From contig NZ_CP121261.1 in the NCBI RefSeq assembly GCF_029637605.1, forward strand, positions 4,588,001 to 4,652,000: a DNA stretch of 64,000 nt, in the 5' to 3' direction. This document shows, piece after piece, positions 45,631 to 57,222 of this stretch. The notes beneath the pieces were generated by a model. That model was not told the origin of the DNA and searched no databases. It worked only from the letters and a program-made list of their open reading frames with translations. The first letter of the stretch is position 1; every line of letters begins with the position of its first letter. Both the position numbers and the translations under genes were made by a program. Origin of the DNA: Achromobacter spanius. Lineage in GTDB: Bacteria > Pseudomonadota > Gammaproteobacteria > Burkholderiales > Burkholderiaceae_B.

Positions 45631-45702
45631 TCGACGGCCGCTCGGGAAATGAAGCAATAAGGGCCGGCCCTTTCAGGGCGGGCCCGGGATACGAGCCGCG
45701 GC

Positions 45703-45930
45703 TCAGGAGTTGGTTTTTTCCTTGGCCTGCACGTCGATGGTGTCGTCGGACACGCGCTGTTGCGCGATCGGGTCGGCGGGCTTGTCGCCGTTGGCGTCCT
45801 TCATGCCTTCCTTGAAGCCCTTGACCGCACCGCCCAGATCCGAACCGATGTTGCGCAGCTTCTTGGTGCCGAAGATCAGCGCCACGATGACCAGAACAAC
45901 CAACCAATGCCAAATGCTGAAACTACCCAT
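45703..45930 (-). CDS. tatA: Sec-independent protein translocase subunit TatA
   Basis: A 75-residue pore-forming Tat component: short N-terminus, membrane helix ([16 protein letters not shown]), the conserved [26 protein letters not shown] amphipathic segment and a charged tail. It follows the HIT-family gene by 14 bases and starts the tatABC part of the operon. Confidence 0.96.
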   Translation of the reverse strand: MGSFSIWHWLVVLVIVALIFGTKKLRNIGSDLGGAVKGFKEGMKDANGDKPADPIAQQRVSDDTIDVQAKEKTNS

Positions 45931-45944
45931 GATGTTTCTCCGAA

Positions 45945-46313
45945 TTACGCGGTGGGGGCCACGCGTCCTTTCCAGGGTCGCGAACCGCCAATGATGTGGA
46001 AATGCAAATGCGGGACTTCCTGGCCGCCTTCGACGCCAGAGTTGATCATGATGCGAAATCCGCCATCAGGGCCCGGACGGCAACCGTTTTCGGCTGCTAG
46101 CCGCGGCGCCAACGACATCATTCTACCCAACCAACCTGCGTCCTCGCCCGTAATATCCTGCATGGATGTGACATGACGTCGAGGGATCAGAAGCAAATGC
46201 ACCGGTGCTGCCGGATTGATATCGTGAAATGCAACAAAGTCCTCGTCTTCAAAGACCTTCTTGGACGGGATCTCGCCAGCGGCGATCTTGCAAAAAAGAC
46301 AGTTGTCGCTCAT
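45945..46313 (-). CDS. HIT family (histidine triad) nucleotide-binding protein
   Basis: A 122-residue Hint-like hydrolase that cleaves adenosine or guanosine phosphoramidates. It has the zinc-like CxxC start ([45 protein letters not shown]) and the histidine triad HLHFHIIGG near the C-terminus. It is placed between hisE and tatA, the usual site in Burkholderiales. Confidence 0.94.
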   Translation of the reverse strand: MSDNCLFCKIAAGEIPSKKVFEDEDFVAFHDINPAAPVHLLLIPRRHVTSMQDITGEDAGWLGRMMSLAPRLAAENGCRPGPDGGFRIMINSGVEGGQEVPHLHFHIIGGSRPWKGRVAPTA

Positions 46314-46330
46314 GTTTCCGGGCTCCGAGG

Positions 46331-46681
46331 TCAGTCTTTGGGGCGGCTGGCTTTTTCGGCCAGGCCCGACAAGCCTTCGCGGCGGGCCAATTCAGCCAGC
46401 ACGTCTTCCGGCCGCAGCTTGAAATGCGTCAGCGCGACCAGGCAATGAAACCACAAGTCGGCCGTTTCGCTGACGATGCGTTCCGGCACGCCGTCTTTGG
46501 CGGCCATGACCAGTTCCGTGGCTTCTTCACCGATCTTCTTCAGGAAGGAATCGGGGCCCTTGGCCAGCAGCTTGGCGGAATAGGACGCGGCTGGGTCGCC
46601 GCCGTTTTCAGGACGGCGGGTTTCCAGCGTGTCGGCGATGCGGGCCAGGATGTCGGCGGCGCTTAGCGTTTGATCGGTCAT
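46331..46681 (-). CDS. hisE: Phosphoribosyl-ATP pyrophosphatase
   Basis: A 116-residue all-helical MazG-like enzyme for the second step of histidine synthesis. The family core is [32 protein letters not shown] and [34 protein letters not shown], with the metal-binding EExxE and ExxD motifs. Start overlaps the hisI stop by four bases (ATGA). Confidence 0.95.
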   Translation of the reverse strand: MTDQTLSAADILARIADTLETRRPENGGDPAASYSAKLLAKGPDSFLKKIGEEATELVMAAKDGVPERIVSETADLWFHCLVALTHFKLRPEDVLAELARREGLSGLAEKASRPKD

Positions 46682-47082
46682 TTGTAGATGAGTTCGGGGT
46701 CTTTGAGCACGGGGTCGACCGTGACCCAGGAGGCGTGGTCCGTCGGCCCTTCCAGGCGGCGGAAAAAGCAGCTGGCGCGCCCGGTATGGCAGGCAATGCC
46801 GCCTTCCTGGTGGACCTTGAGCAGGATGACGTCGCCGTCGCAATCCAGGCGCAATTCGTGCACTTCCTGCACATGTCCGGATTCCTCGCCCTTGCGCCAC
46901 AGGCGCTGGCGCGAACGCGACCAGTACACGGCGCGGCCAGTGGCGGCCGTTTCGGCCAGCGATTCGCGATTCATCCAGGCGACCATCATGATCTGGCCGT
47001 TTTCGGCGTCTTGGGCGATGGCGGGGATCAGGCCGTTTTCGTCGAAAACGACGTCAGCCATCCAGGCGGGTTCGGTGCTCAT
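46678..47082 (-). CDS. hisI: Phosphoribosyl-AMP cyclohydrolase
   Basis: A 134-residue zinc enzyme for the third histidine step. Landmarks are [27 protein letters not shown], the ring [26 protein letters not shown] and metal residues [30 protein letters not shown] with three Cys. It is separate from HisE here, unlike the fused enterobacterial protein. It follows hisF by two bases. Confidence 0.96.
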   Translation of the reverse strand: MSTEPAWMADVVFDENGLIPAIAQDAENGQIMMVAWMNRESLAETAATGRAVYWSRSRQRLWRKGEESGHVQEVHELRLDCDGDVILLKVHQEGGIACHTGRASCFFRRLEGPTDHASWVTVDPVLKDPELIYK

Positions 47083-47084
47083 AG

Positions 47085-47906
47085 TTAATCCAAGCGTACG
47101 GAAATGCCTTGTTCGGCCATGAAGCGCTTGCACTCCCCAACGGTGTGCTGGCCAAAGTGGAAGATGCTGGCGGCCAGCACGGCGCTGGCGCGGCCGGTGG
47201 TGACGCCATCGGCCAAGTGTTGCAGGTTGCCCACGCCGCCCGAGGCGATGACGGGCACCGGCACCGCGTCGGATACGGCGCGCGTGAGTTCCAGGTCGAA
47301 ACCGGACTTGGTGCCGTCGCGGTCCATGCTGGTCAGGAGGATTTCGCCCGCCCCGTACGCGGCCATGCGGCGCGCCCAGGCCACGGCGTCCAGCCCGGTG
47401 GCCTTGCGGCCGCCGTGCGTGAAGACTTCCCAGCGCGCCGGTTCGCCATCCGCCGATACGCGGCGCGCGTCGATGGCGACCACCACGCATTGCGAGCCGT
47501 GGTAGTCGGACGCGGCCCGAACCAGTTCAGGGTTGGCCACGGCGGCGCTGTTGATGCTGATTTTGTCGGCGCCGGCGTTCAGCAGGCGCTGGATGTCGGA
47601 CACCTGGCGCACGCCGCCGCCCACGGTCAACGGGATGAACACTTGGGAGGCCACCTGCTCAATGATGGGCAGGATCAGGTCGCGGCCGTCGCTGGTGGCG
47701 GTGATGTCCAGGAAAGTGAGTTCGTCGGCGCCCTGCTCGTTGTAACGGCGCGCGATCTCGACGGGGTCGCCCGCGTCCAGCAGGTTGACGAAGTTCACGC
47801 CCTTGACGACGCGGCCGGCGGTGACGTCAAGGCAGGGGATGATGCGGCGGGTCAGCGCGCTGGGTACGGGCGCGCCGGCCTCGGTGCTGCTGCGGGAGAG
47901 AGTCAT
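47085..47906 (-). CDS. hisF: Imidazole glycerol phosphate synthase subunit HisF
   Basis: A 273-residue TIM-barrel cyclase that combines PRFAR with ammonia from HisH. It has [31 protein letters not shown], the catalytic Asp region [25 protein letters not shown] and [18 protein letters not shown]. An N-terminal extension of about 20 residues precedes the usual start. It overlaps hisA by four bases. Confidence 0.96.
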   Translation of the reverse strand: MTLSRSSTEAGAPVPSALTRRIIPCLDVTAGRVVKGVNFVNLLDAGDPVEIARRYNEQGADELTFLDITATSDGRDLILPIIEQVASQVFIPLTVGGGVRQVSDIQRLLNAGADKISINSAAVANPELVRAASDYHGSQCVVVAIDARRVSADGEPARWEVFTHGGRKATGLDAVAWARRMAAYGAGEILLTSMDRDGTKSGFDLELTRAVSDAVPVPVIASGGVGNLQHLADGVTTGRASAVLAASIFHFGQHTVGECKRFMAEQGISVRLD

Positions 47907-48643
47907 TTTGCCAATTCGTCGGCGCGTGCCTGGGCTGCCTGGAAATCAAGCGTGCCTTCGTAGATGCTGCGGCCCAGAATGGCGCCTTCGACGCCCTCTT
48001 CCTCAACGGCGCACAGGGCTTCGATGTCCTGGATGCCGGCGATGCCGCCCGAGGCGTACACGGGGATGCGCACGTGCTGGGCCAGGCGGACCGTGGCTTC
48101 GACGTTCACGCCCGACAGCATGCCATCACGGCCGATGTCGGTGTAGATGATGGCCTCGCAGCCGTAGTCTTCGAACTTCTTGGCCAGGTCCAGCACGTCG
48201 TGGCGGGTCAGTTTGCTCCAGCCGTCGGTGGCGATCTTGCCGTCGCGGGCGTCCAGGCCGACGATGATCTGGCCAGGGAAAGCGCCGCAGGCTTCCTGCA
48301 GGAAGCCCGGGTTCTTCACCGCGGCGGTACCGATGATGACGTAGGAGATGCCGGCGTCAAGGTAGCGTTCGATGGTGTCGAGGTCGCGAATGCCGCCGCC
48401 GATCTGGACGGGCATGTCGTCGCCGACGGCCTCCAGAATGGCCTTGATGGGCGCTTCGTTCTTCGGTTTTCCGGCGACGGCGCCGTTCAAGTCGACCAGA
48501 TGCAGGCGGCGCGCGCCCTGGTCTAGCCAACGGGTGGCCATGGCGGCGGGGTCTTCGGAGAACACCGTTGCATCGTCCAGGTCACCCTGGCGCAAGCGCA
48601 CGCAGCGCCCGTCTTTGAGATCGATGGCGGGGATCAGCAGCAT
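47903..48643 (-). CDS. hisA: ProFAR isomerase
   Basis: A 246-residue TIM-barrel isomerase converting ProFAR to PRFAR. It begins [21 protein letters not shown], with the catalytic Asp8, and contains [34 protein letters not shown] and a second catalytic Asp in [14 protein letters not shown]. The ATG at 48643 is the canonical start; a TTG four codons earlier is possible but less likely. Confidence 0.95.
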   Translation of the reverse strand: MLLIPAIDLKDGRCVRLRQGDLDDATVFSEDPAAMATRWLDQGARRLHLVDLNGAVAGKPKNEAPIKAILEAVGDDMPVQIGGGIRDLDTIERYLDAGISYVIIGTAAVKNPGFLQEACGAFPGQIIVGLDARDGKIATDGWSKLTRHDVLDLAKKFEDYGCEAIIYTDIGRDGMLSGVNVEATVRLAQHVRIPVYASGGIAGIQDIEALCAVEEEGVEGAILGRSIYEGTLDFQAAQARADELAK

Positions 48644-48700
48644 GGTGGGCAGCAAAAAAGAAAGAGGGGTTGAATGGGCTGGCGCATGCAGGTCCGTGAC

Positions 48701-49399
48701 CTACGGCTGCCAGTCTACAAAATTGCGATACAGGCGCAAACCGTGTTCGGCGCTCTTCTCGGGGTGAAACTGCACCGCGAAAATGTTAGCCGCCGCCACC
48801 GCGCAGGTAAAGGCGACGCCGTAATCGGTTTCACCAACAGTCAGGCTGGAATCATCCGGATCGGCGTAGTAACTATGGACGAAATAGAAGTGCGTATCGT
48901 CCGGAATGCCGGCCCAGATGGGATGAGAGCGCGTCTGGCGCACTTTGTTCCATCCCATGTGCGGCACTTTGAGCCGTTCGGGGCGCGTGTCGGCCAGACC
49001 CGCGTCGCCGGTGTCGGCCAGGCAGGCTTCGTCGTCGGCGGGGATCAGGTCGGCAAAGCGGGGGCCCGAAAAACGGCGCACCACGCCCGGGAACAAGCCC
49101 AGGCACGACGTGCCGCCTTCTTCGCTGGAATCAAACAGCATCTGTTCGCCCACGCACACGCCCAGCAAGGGCTTGTTGCGGGCGGCGCGCACGACGGCTT
49201 CGCGCAGGCCGGATTCATTCAGGGTGCGCATGCAGTCCGCCATGGCGCCCTGCCCGGGAAACACCACGCGGTCGGCCGCGTCGATGTCTTGGGGCTGGTT
49301 GCAGATGCGGATGTCCGCATCGGGCGCGGCGAACTTCAGGGCGCGGGCGACGGAGTGGAAATTGCCCATTCCGTAGTCGACGATGGCGATAGTGGTCAC
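48701..49399 (-). CDS. hisH: Imidazole glycerol phosphate synthase glutaminase subunit HisH
   Basis: A 232-residue class I glutamine amidotransferase that feeds ammonia to HisF. It starts (GTG at 49399) with [20 protein letters not shown]; the nucleophile Cys lies in [19 protein letters not shown], and the His-Glu pair in [20 protein letters not shown]. The oxyanion GICLGMQ motif is varied to GVCVGEQ, as in related betaproteobacteria. Confidence 0.95.
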   Translation of the reverse strand: MTTIAIVDYGMGNFHSVARALKFAAPDADIRICNQPQDIDAADRVVFPGQGAMADCMRTLNESGLREAVVRAARNKPLLGVCVGEQMLFDSSEEGGTSCLGLFPGVVRRFSGPRFADLIPADDEACLADTGDAGLADTRPERLKVPHMGWNKVRQTRSHPIWAGIPDDTHFYFVHSYYADPDDSSLTVGETDYGVAFTCAVAAANIFAVQFHPEKSAEHGLRLYRNFVDWQP

Positions 49400-49432
49400 T
49401 TCTTTTGCCTGCTGCGTTGGGGTTGGCGAACG

Positions 49433-50020
49433 TTACAGCACGCCCTTGGTGGACGGCACGACGTCGCCCATGCGCGGGTCGACTTCCATGGCCATGCGCA
49501 GGGCGCGGCCACAGGCCTTGAACACGGTTTCAGCCTGATGGTGGGCGTTGAAGCCGCGCAGGTTGTCGATATGCAGGGTGATGAGGGCGTGGTTGACCAG
49601 CCCCTGGAAGAACTCACGCGTCAGGTCTACATCAAAATTGCCGATGTGGGCGCGCGTGAACGGGATGTGATATTCCAGGCCGGGGCGGCCCGAGAAGTCC
49701 ACCACCACGCGCGACAGCGCTTCGTCCAGCGGCACGTAGGCGTGGCCGTAGCGACGCAGGCCGGCCTTGGTGCCCACGGCCTTGGCAATGGCCATGCCCA
49801 GCGTGATACCCACGTCTTCCACGGTGTGGTGTGCGTCGATGTGCAGGTCGCCCTCGGCCTTGATGTCCAGGTCGATCAGGCCGTGGCGCGCGATCTGGTC
49901 CAGCATGTGGTCCAGGAACGGCACGCCCGTGTCGATCGTCTGCTTGCCGGTGCCGTCGATATTGATGGCCACGCGGATGCGGGTTTCGTTGGTGTTGCGG
50001 GTGATCTCTGCGGTACGCAT
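49433..50020 (-). CDS. hisB: Imidazoleglycerol-phosphate dehydratase
   Basis: A 195-residue monofunctional dehydratase for the sixth histidine step. It has the paired metal motifs [11 protein letters not shown] and [14 protein letters not shown] in one half and [37 protein letters not shown] and [19 protein letters not shown] in the other. No phosphatase domain is fused, unlike the E. coli protein. An ATG at 50020 is preferred over a GTG at 50029 that would overlap hisC. Confidence 0.96.
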   Translation of the reverse strand: MRTAEITRNTNETRIRVAINIDGTGKQTIDTGVPFLDHMLDQIARHGLIDLDIKAEGDLHIDAHHTVEDVGITLGMAIAKAVGTKAGLRRYGHAYVPLDEALSRVVVDFSGRPGLEYHIPFTRAHIGNFDVDLTREFFQGLVNHALITLHIDNLRGFNAHHQAETVFKACGRALRMAMEVDPRMGDVVPSTKGVL

Positions 50021-50021
50021 G

Positions 50022-51128
50022 TTAAGCACTCAAAATCTCTTGCAGGGCAGCCAGCAAGGCGGCGTTCTCGGCCGGGGCGCCCACCGAGATGCGCAGGCAG
50101 TTTGCCAGGAGCGGATGGGCGTTGGAAAAGTTGCGAATCAATATTTTGCGCGTTTTCAGCGCAAGATGCACGGCGTTGCCATCCAGCTTGCCGGAAAAGC
50201 GGGCAAGCACAAAATTGCCGGCAGAAGGGAATACCCTGACGCCCGGTAACTCGGCCAGCGCGTCGGCCAGCGGGCCGCGGTCGGCGCGCAGGCGCGCGGC
50301 CTGTTCGTCCAGCACGGGTTTGTGGCGCAACACCGCCATCAGCGTGGCCTGCGTCAGCACGTCCAGGTTGTAGGGCGGACGCAGCTTGTTCAGTTCGGCG
50401 ATCCAGTCGGGATGGCCGGCCAGATAGCCGAAACGCAGGCCGGCCAGGCCGATCTTGGACACCGTGCGCATGACGACCACGTTGGGGGCGTCCAGCACTT
50501 GCGGCATCCAGGTGCGGTCGGCGAAGGGCTGATAGGCCTCGTCCAGCACCACCAGCCCGGGAGCGGCGGCGATGATGGCCTGCACGTCTTCGTCGGACCA
50601 GAGGCCGCCGGTGGGGTTGTTGGGCACGGCCAGGAACACCACCTTGGGCTGATGTTCCTGGATGGCGGCCAGCATGGCCGGCAGATCCAGGGTCAGATCC
50701 TCGGTCAGCGGCACGCCGACAAAGCGGGCGTGGTCAAAGCGCGCCGCCATGTCGAAATAAACGAACGACGGCCACGGCGACAGCACCACGTCGCCCGGGT
50801 TGCAACAGGCCTGGACGATGATGTGGATGAGTTCGTCCGAGCCGTTGCCGAACAGCACGTCGGCCGCGTCGGGCACGCCGAACCCTGCCTTTACCGCCTG
50901 CTGCAAGGCGGACAGGTCGGCGGCGGGATAGCGGTTCAGCGGCGTGTCACGCACGGCGCGGGCGATGTCGTCGCGCACCTCGTCGGGCAGTTCATACGGG
51001 CATTCCATCGCGTCCAGCTTGATGCAGCCATCCGCGTGGGCGACCGGGTAGGCGGCCAGTGCGAGGACGTCCGCGCGAAAGGTGTCCTGGATGCGGCCAG
51101 CGACGCTAGCCGCCGGGGCCGCGCTCAT
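50022..51128 (-). CDS. hisC: Histidinol-phosphate aminotransferase
   Basis: A 368-residue fold-type I PLP enzyme for the seventh histidine step. It has [11 protein letters not shown] near the N-terminus, [38 protein letters not shown] and the Schiff-base lysine in [19 protein letters not shown]. The stop of hisD overlaps its start (ATGA), so the ATG at 51128 is well supported. Confidence 0.95.
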   Translation of the reverse strand: MSAAPAASVAGRIQDTFRADVLALAAYPVAHADGCIKLDAMECPYELPDEVRDDIARAVRDTPLNRYPAADLSALQQAVKAGFGVPDAADVLFGNGSDELIHIIVQACCNPGDVVLSPWPSFVYFDMAARFDHARFVGVPLTEDLTLDLPAMLAAIQEHQPKVVFLAVPNNPTGGLWSDEDVQAIIAAAPGLVVLDEAYQPFADRTWMPQVLDAPNVVVMRTVSKIGLAGLRFGYLAGHPDWIAELNKLRPPYNLDVLTQATLMAVLRHKPVLDEQAARLRADRGPLADALAELPGVRVFPSAGNFVLARFSGKLDGNAVHLALKTRKILIRNFSNAHPLLANCLRISVGAPAENAALLAALQEILSA

Positions 51129-52429
51129 GGCTTGTCGATCCGGTACTGGGCGCTGGCGGCGTGCGCTTGCAGGCCTTCGCCCAGCGCCAGTTCGGCGGCG
51201 ATGCGGCCCAGCGTTTGCGCGCCCTGGTGCGACACCTGGATCAGGCTGGAACGCTTCTGGAAGTCGTACACGCCCAGCGGCGAGGAAAATCGCGCGGTGC
51301 GCGACGTGGGCAGCACGTGGTTCGGACCCGCGCAATAGTCGCCCAGCGCTTCCGAGCTGAAACGGCCCATGAAGATGGCGCCGGCGTGGCGGATCTTGGC
51401 CGTCCAGATTTCAGGCTGTTCAGTGGAAATTTCCAAGTGCTCGGGCGCGATGTCGTTGGCGATCTGGCAGGCTTCTTCCAGGCTTTGCACCTGGATCAGC
51501 GCCCCGCGATTGGCCAGGCTGACGCGCAGGATGTCGGCGCGCGGCATCGTGGGCAACAGGCGCGCGATGGCGGCTTCGACTTCTTCGATGAAGGCGGCGT
51601 CCGGACAGAGCAGGATGGACTGCGCCAATTCGTCGTGTTCGGCTTGCGAGAACAAATCCATGGCGATCCAGTCGGCCGGCGTCTTGCCGTCGCAGATGAC
51701 CAGGATTTCGCTGGGGCCGGCAATCATGTCGATGCCGACCACGCCGAATACGCGGCGCTTGGCGGCGGCCACATAGGCGTTGCCGGGGCCCACGATCTTG
51801 TCCACGGCGGGCACGGTGTCCGTGCCGTAGGCCAGTGCGCCCACGGCTTGCGCGCCGCCGATGGCGAACACGCGGTCCACGCCGCCGATGGCGGCGGCCG
51901 CCAGCACGATGGGGTTGCGCACGCCGTCGGGCGTGGGCGTCACCATGACCAGTTCCTGCACGCCCGCGACCTTGGCGGGAATGGCGTTCATCAGCACCGA
52001 CGACGGGTAAGCGGCCTTGCCGCCCGGCACATACAGGCCCACGCGGTCCAGCGGCGTCACCTGTTGGCCCAGCATCGTGCCGTCGGCTTCGGTGTAGGTC
52101 CAGGTGTGGGCAAGCTGGCGCTCGTGGTAGCTGCGCACGCGGTCGGCGGCGGCTTCCAGCGCGTTGCGCTGCGCGGTGGGCAAGGTGGCCAGCGCGGCGT
52201 GCCAGTCGGCCTTGGGAATTTCAAGCGTGTCGGCCGAGGCGGCCGGCATGCGGTCAAAGCGCTGCGTGTATTCCACCAGCGCGGCGTCGCCGCGCGCGCG
52301 CACGTCGGCCAGGATGCCGGCCGCTGCGCGGTCGATGGACTCGTCCTCGGTGGCCTCGAAAGCCAGCAGCTTGGACAGGGCGGATTTGAATCCGGGATCG
52401 CGGGAGTCGAGACGATTGATCAGGGCCAT
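51125..52429 (-). CDS. hisD: Histidinol dehydrogenase
   Basis: A 434-residue zinc enzyme for the last two histidine steps. Motifs include [79 protein letters not shown] and [17 protein letters not shown] with zinc ligands. A TTG at 52444 is an alternative start. It lies 54 bases after hisG. Confidence 0.96.
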   Translation of the reverse strand: MALINRLDSRDPGFKSALSKLLAFEATEDESIDRAAAGILADVRARGDAALVEYTQRFDRMPAASADTLEIPKADWHAALATLPTAQRNALEAAADRVRSYHERQLAHTWTYTEADGTMLGQQVTPLDRVGLYVPGGKAAYPSSVLMNAIPAKVAGVQELVMVTPTPDGVRNPIVLAAAAIGGVDRVFAIGGAQAVGALAYGTDTVPAVDKIVGPGNAYVAAAKRRVFGVVGIDMIAGPSEILVICDGKTPADWIAMDLFSQAEHDELAQSILLCPDAAFIEEVEAAIARLLPTMPRADILRVSLANRGALIQVQSLEEACQIANDIAPEHLEISTEQPEIWTAKIRHAGAIFMGRFSSEALGDYCAGPNHVLPTSRTARFSSPLGVYDFQKRSSLIQVSHQGAQTLGRIAAELALGEGLQAHAASAQYRIDKP

Positions 52430-52483
52430 GGCGTCATGGAGCAAAGCGGAAAGCGGCCGCCGCGACGTCGCGGCGGGCGGGGG

Positions 52484-53161
52484 TCAGGCGTTGCGGGAGG
52501 CGGCTCTTTCGAAGGCGTCCAGCAAGGGTTGCAGGCGGGCGCCGCGGGTCTTCAGCGCGGCCTGGTTGACGATCAGGCGCGACGAAATCGGCATGACGTC
52601 TTCCACCGCGACCAGGTCGTTGGCGCGCAGCGTGCCGCCGGTGGACACCAGGTCAACGATGCAGTCGGCCAGGCCAACCAGCGGCGCCAATTCCATCGAA
52701 CCATACAGCTTGATGATGTCCACGTACACACCCTTGGCCGCGAAGTGTTCACGGGCTGAGTGCACGTATTTGGTGGCCACGCGCAGGCGCGCGCCCTGGT
52801 GCACCGCGCCTTCGTAGTCAAAGCCATTGCGCACGGCGACGGCCAGGCGGCACTTGGCGATGTTCAGGTCGATGGGCTGGTACAGGCCGCCGGGCTGCTC
52901 CTTGGCGTGCTCGATCAGTACGTCCTTGCCCGCGATGCCCAGGTCCGCCGCGCCGTACTGCACGTAGGTGGGCACGTCGGAGGCGCGCACGATGATCAGG
53001 CGCAGGCCGGGGTCGCTGGTCGGCAGGATCAGCTTGCGGGAGCTTTCCGGGCTTTCCGTGACTTCGATGCCGGCTTCGGCCAGCAAGGGCATGGTTTCTT
53101 CAAAAATCCGGCCCTTGGACAGCGCCAGGGTCAGGGGCTTCATCGTGGTGGCATTGTTCAT
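52484..53161 (-). CDS. hisG: ATP phosphoribosyltransferase, short form
   Basis: A 225-residue catalytic subunit for the first committed histidine step. It has [60 protein letters not shown] and [15 protein letters not shown]. It lacks the C-terminal ACT-like regulatory domain of the long form, so it needs the HisZ partner for activity and feedback control; hisZ is not in this window. It is the first his gene; murA lies upstream, separated by 76 bases with an extragenic repeat. Confidence 0.95.
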   Translation of the reverse strand: MNNATTMKPLTLALSKGRIFEETMPLLAEAGIEVTESPESSRKLILPTSDPGLRLIIVRASDVPTYVQYGAADLGIAGKDVLIEHAKEQPGGLYQPIDLNIAKCRLAVAVRNGFDYEGAVHQGARLRVATKYVHSAREHFAAKGVYVDIIKLYGSMELAPLVGLADCIVDLVSTGGTLRANDLVAVEDVMPISSRLIVNQAALKTRGARLQPLLDAFERAASRNA

Positions 53162-53186
53162 TGCCGGGTAGCCTCAAAATGAACGG

Positions 53187-53228
53187 ACCCACTCGGGGGG
53201 CAGCAAGCCGAAGGCGCAGCGTGGGGGC
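53187..53228. repeat. Probable extragenic repeat element between murA and hisG
   Basis: The 42-base segment contains CTCGGGGGGCAGCAAGCC and ends CGCAGCGTGGGGGC. On the minus strand it can fold with CCCAC/GTGGG outer arms and a GCC-TTC-GGC tip. It matches my recollection of a motif repeated in intergenic regions of Bordetella and Achromobacter relatives. Only one copy was noticed in the window. Confidence 0.45.
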
Positions 53229-53237
53229 TATTACATT

Positions 53238-54751
<1,514 letters not shown>

Positions 54752-54756
54752 GGACG

Positions 54757-55569
54757 TCAGTTCCTGAGTTTGTAGCCGCTGGCCAGAAGCCGCAGCGCGT
54801 AAAGCGAGAGCGCCAGGAACACCCCCGTCACCACCGCCAGGCTGCGCCAGGGCGAGACGTCCGACACCGAGAAGAATCCGTAGCGGAAACCGTCGATGGC
54901 GTAGAAGATGGGGTTCCAGTGGGACACGGCCTGCCAGAAAGGCGGCAGGGTGTGGATGGAATAGAACACGCCGGACAGGAACGTCGCGGGCATGATCAGG
55001 AAGTTCTGGAAGGCGGCCAGCTGGTCGAATTTTTCGGACCACAGGCCCGCGACCACGCCCAGCACCGCCATGATGCCGCAGGACAGCACCGCGAAGACCA
55101 GCAGCCAGAGCGGGTTGGCCGGCACCAGCGACACAAAGCACAAGGCCACGAACCACACGCATACGCCCACGCTCAGGCCGCGCACGATGGCCGCCAGCAC
55201 GAAGGCGCCGAAAATGTCTCGGTGCGACAGCGGCGGCAGCAGCATGAACACCAGGTTGCCCGTGATGCGGCTTTGAATCAGCGACGACGACGGGTTGGCG
55301 AAGGCATTCTGCAGCATGCTCATCATCATGAGCCCGGGGATCAGGAACGCGGTGTAGGGCACGGTGCCATACACCATCAGGCGCCCTTCCAGCACGTGCG
55401 CAAAAACCAGCAGATACAGCAGCGCCGTGATGACGGGCGCGGCGATGGTCTGGAAGCCCACCTTCCAGAAGCGCAGCAATTCCTTGCGCAGCAGGGTGGG
55501 AAAGCCGGAACCCGCATCCAGGCGGGGCTGCACCAGCGGCTGGCTGGCGGTCGCGTTGGACTGCGTCAT
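54757..55569 (-). CDS. ABC-2 type transporter permease (YadH-like)
   Basis: A 270-residue inner-membrane permease of the ABC-2 family with about six helices. Typical segments are LLRKELLRFWKVGFQTIAAPVITALLYLLVFAHVL, PYTAFLIPGLMMMSMLQNAFANPSSSLIQSRITGNLVFMLLPPLSH and MPATFLSGVFYSIHTLPPFWQAVSHWNPIFYAIDGFRYG. It resembles YadH. Its start overlaps the stop of the partner ATPase gene by four bases. Exported substrate unknown. Confidence 0.9.
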   Translation of the reverse strand: MTQSNATASQPLVQPRLDAGSGFPTLLRKELLRFWKVGFQTIAAPVITALLYLLVFAHVLEGRLMVYGTVPYTAFLIPGLMMMSMLQNAFANPSSSLIQSRITGNLVFMLLPPLSHRDIFGAFVLAAIVRGLSVGVCVWFVALCFVSLVPANPLWLLVFAVLSCGIMAVLGVVAGLWSEKFDQLAAFQNFLIMPATFLSGVFYSIHTLPPFWQAVSHWNPIFYAIDGFRYGFFSVSDVSPWRSLAVVTGVFLALSLYALRLLASGYKLRN

Positions 55570-56378
55570 GACGAGATCTCTTCAGGTTGCAGGGCGGGCG
55601 CGGCGGGTTCGTCGCCTTGGTGCATGATGCGCACGAACGCGTCTTCCAGGTCGACGCCGCCCACGCGTGCCATCAGCGCCTGCGTGGTGTCCAGCGCGAC
55701 AATGCGGCCGCGCTTGAGCATGGCGATGCGGCCGCACAGGGCTTCCGCTTCTTCCAGGTAATGCGTGGTCAGCATGATGGTGTGGCCGGCCTTGTTCAGG
55801 CGCGAAATGAATTCCCACAGCGTGCGGCGCAGGTCCACGTCCACGCCCGCGGTGGGTTCGTCCAGCACGATGACCGGCGGGCGGTGCACCAGCGCCTGCG
55901 CCACCAGCACACGGCGCTTCATGCCGCCCGACAGCGCGCGCATGTTGTTGTCGGCCTTGTCGGCCAGGCCCAGGTTGAACAGGATTTCGTCGATCCAGTC
56001 GTCGTTGTTGCGCAGGCCGAAGTAGCCGGACTGGATGCGCAGCGTTTCGCGCACGGTGAAGAACGGGTCGTAGACCAGCTCTTGGGGCACGACGCCCAGC
56101 GCACGCCGCGCCGACTTGTAGTCGGTGACGACGTCGTAGCCACAGACGCTGGCTTGGCCGGACGTGGCATGGGCCAAGCCGGCAAGAATCGAAATCAGGG
56201 TGGTCTTGCCCGCGCCATTGGGCCCCAGCAGGCCGAAGAATTCACCGTGTTCGATATTCAGGCTGACATTGTCCAGCGCCTGGAAGCCGGGGGCGGGCTT
56301 GCGCCCGAGCAGCTTTTGCCAGCCGCGCTGGCGCGGCGAGTAGATCTTGGAGACGTTTTCGAGACTGACGGCTGACAT
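55566..56378 (-). CDS. ABC transporter ATP-binding protein (YadG-like)
   Basis: A 270-residue ATPase partner of the ABC-2 permease. It has Walker A GPNGAGKTT, signature ALSGGMKRRVLVAQAL, Walker B VIVLDEPTAGVD and the His switch MLTTHYLEEAEAL. The pair lies between mlaC and ibaG, the place where many Burkholderiales carry it, and may contribute to envelope lipid or polymer export; that is inference from position only. Confidence 0.92.
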   Translation of the reverse strand: MSAVSLENVSKIYSPRQRGWQKLLGRKPAPGFQALDNVSLNIEHGEFFGLLGPNGAGKTTLISILAGLAHATSGQASVCGYDVVTDYKSARRALGVVPQELVYDPFFTVRETLRIQSGYFGLRNNDDWIDEILFNLGLADKADNNMRALSGGMKRRVLVAQALVHRPPVIVLDEPTAGVDVDLRRTLWEFISRLNKAGHTIMLTTHYLEEAEALCGRIAMLKRGRIVALDTTQALMARVGGVDLEDAFVRIMHQGDEPAAPALQPEEISS

Positions 56379-56414
56379 GACGGCGGGTGGTGCCCGGAAA
56401 AGAGCGAATTGATC

Positions 56415-56420
56415 ATTATA
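56415..56420 (-). promoter_or_regulatory. Candidate -10 box before the YadGH-like genes
   Basis: TATAAT on the minus strand, 36 bases upstream of the ATPase ATG, within CGCTTATATAATGATC. Upstream TTGCCG elements have non-ideal spacing (14-15 bases). It suggests an internal promoter for ABC-2, ibaG and murA. Confidence 0.4.
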
Positions 56421-56498
56421 TAAGCGTGCCGTGACGGCAAGCGCCTATGGCCCCGGCAAGCGTGGGGGATGGTGCAGGTTATGCGTCCCCGAAATAAT

Positions 56499-56532
56499 CG
56501 GCCCGGCGGGCCACTGAGGGCGCGCCGGGCCG
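56499..56532. terminator. GC-rich hairpin after mlaC
   Basis: Perfect arms CGGCCCGGCG (56499-56508) and CGCCGGGCCG (56523-56532), 21 bases after the mlaC stop, followed on the minus strand by the T-rich ATTATTTC. Probably ends or attenuates the mla transcript. Confidence 0.55.
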
Positions 56533-56553
56533 GAAGCAGCCGGAACCGTGCGG

Positions 56554-57183
56554 TTATTGGTTGCGTTTGTTCAGCGCCTGGATCAGGCCGTCGATACCGC
56601 TCTGGTTGATCTGCTGCGCAAACTGATTGCGGTAGTTTTCAATCAGCCAGATGCCTTCGACGTTCATGTCGTAGATCTTCCAGCCTTGCGGGGTCTTTTC
56701 CAGGCGGTAGTCCACGCCGGTGGGCTGGCCGTTGGACTGGCTGATCAGGGTGCGCACGACCACGTCGTCAGCCTTGGGATCGCCACGGAACGGCAGCGCC
56801 TTGACCGAGGTGTCGGGCGTGACGCGGGTCAGGGCGCCGCTGTAGGTGCGCACCAGCGTGCCACGGAACGCATCGGCCAGCTCGGTCTTCTGCTGCTCGG
56901 AAGCCTGGCGCCAGAAGCGGCCAGCGGCCAGGCGCGTGGTCTTCTGGAAGTTGACGTAGGGCAGGATGTGCTGGTTGACCACTTCGTTGATGCGCGCGGT
57001 GTTGCCGGCTTTGACAGCACCGTCGGCCTTCAGCACGTCAAGCGCTTCGTTGGCCGTGGCGATGACGAATTGGTCGGGTGGACCGTTGGGATCGGGTTTG
57101 GCCTGGGCAGCGCTGGCCGCGGCAAGGCCGACAAGGCCCGCGAAGGCCAGGCGTTGCAACAGGGAAACAAAAGCAAATCGCAT
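56554..57183 (-). CDS. mlaC: Phospholipid-binding periplasmic protein MlaC
   Basis: A 209-residue soluble periplasmic lipid carrier that moves phospholipid between the MlaA outer-membrane complex and MlaFED. It has a signal peptide (LLQRLAFAGLVGLAAASAAQA, cleavage before KPDPN) and the Ttg2D/MlaC fold landmarks RINEVVNQHILPYVNFQKTTRLAAGRFWRQASEQQKTELADAFRGTLVRTYSGAL and WKIYDMNVEGIWLIENYRNQF. AAGGAG stands before the ATG at 57183. It follows mlaA by 39 bases. Confidence 0.94.
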   Translation of the reverse strand: MRFAFVSLLQRLAFAGLVGLAAASAAQAKPDPNGPPDQFVIATANEALDVLKADGAVKAGNTARINEVVNQHILPYVNFQKTTRLAAGRFWRQASEQQKTELADAFRGTLVRTYSGALTRVTPDTSVKALPFRGDPKADDVVVRTLISQSNGQPTGVDYRLEKTPQGWKIYDMNVEGIWLIENYRNQFAQQINQSGIDGLIQALNKRNQ

Positions 57184-57222
57184 CAAAACTCCTTACTGTA
57201 CCGATGAACGCAAGGCCACAGC

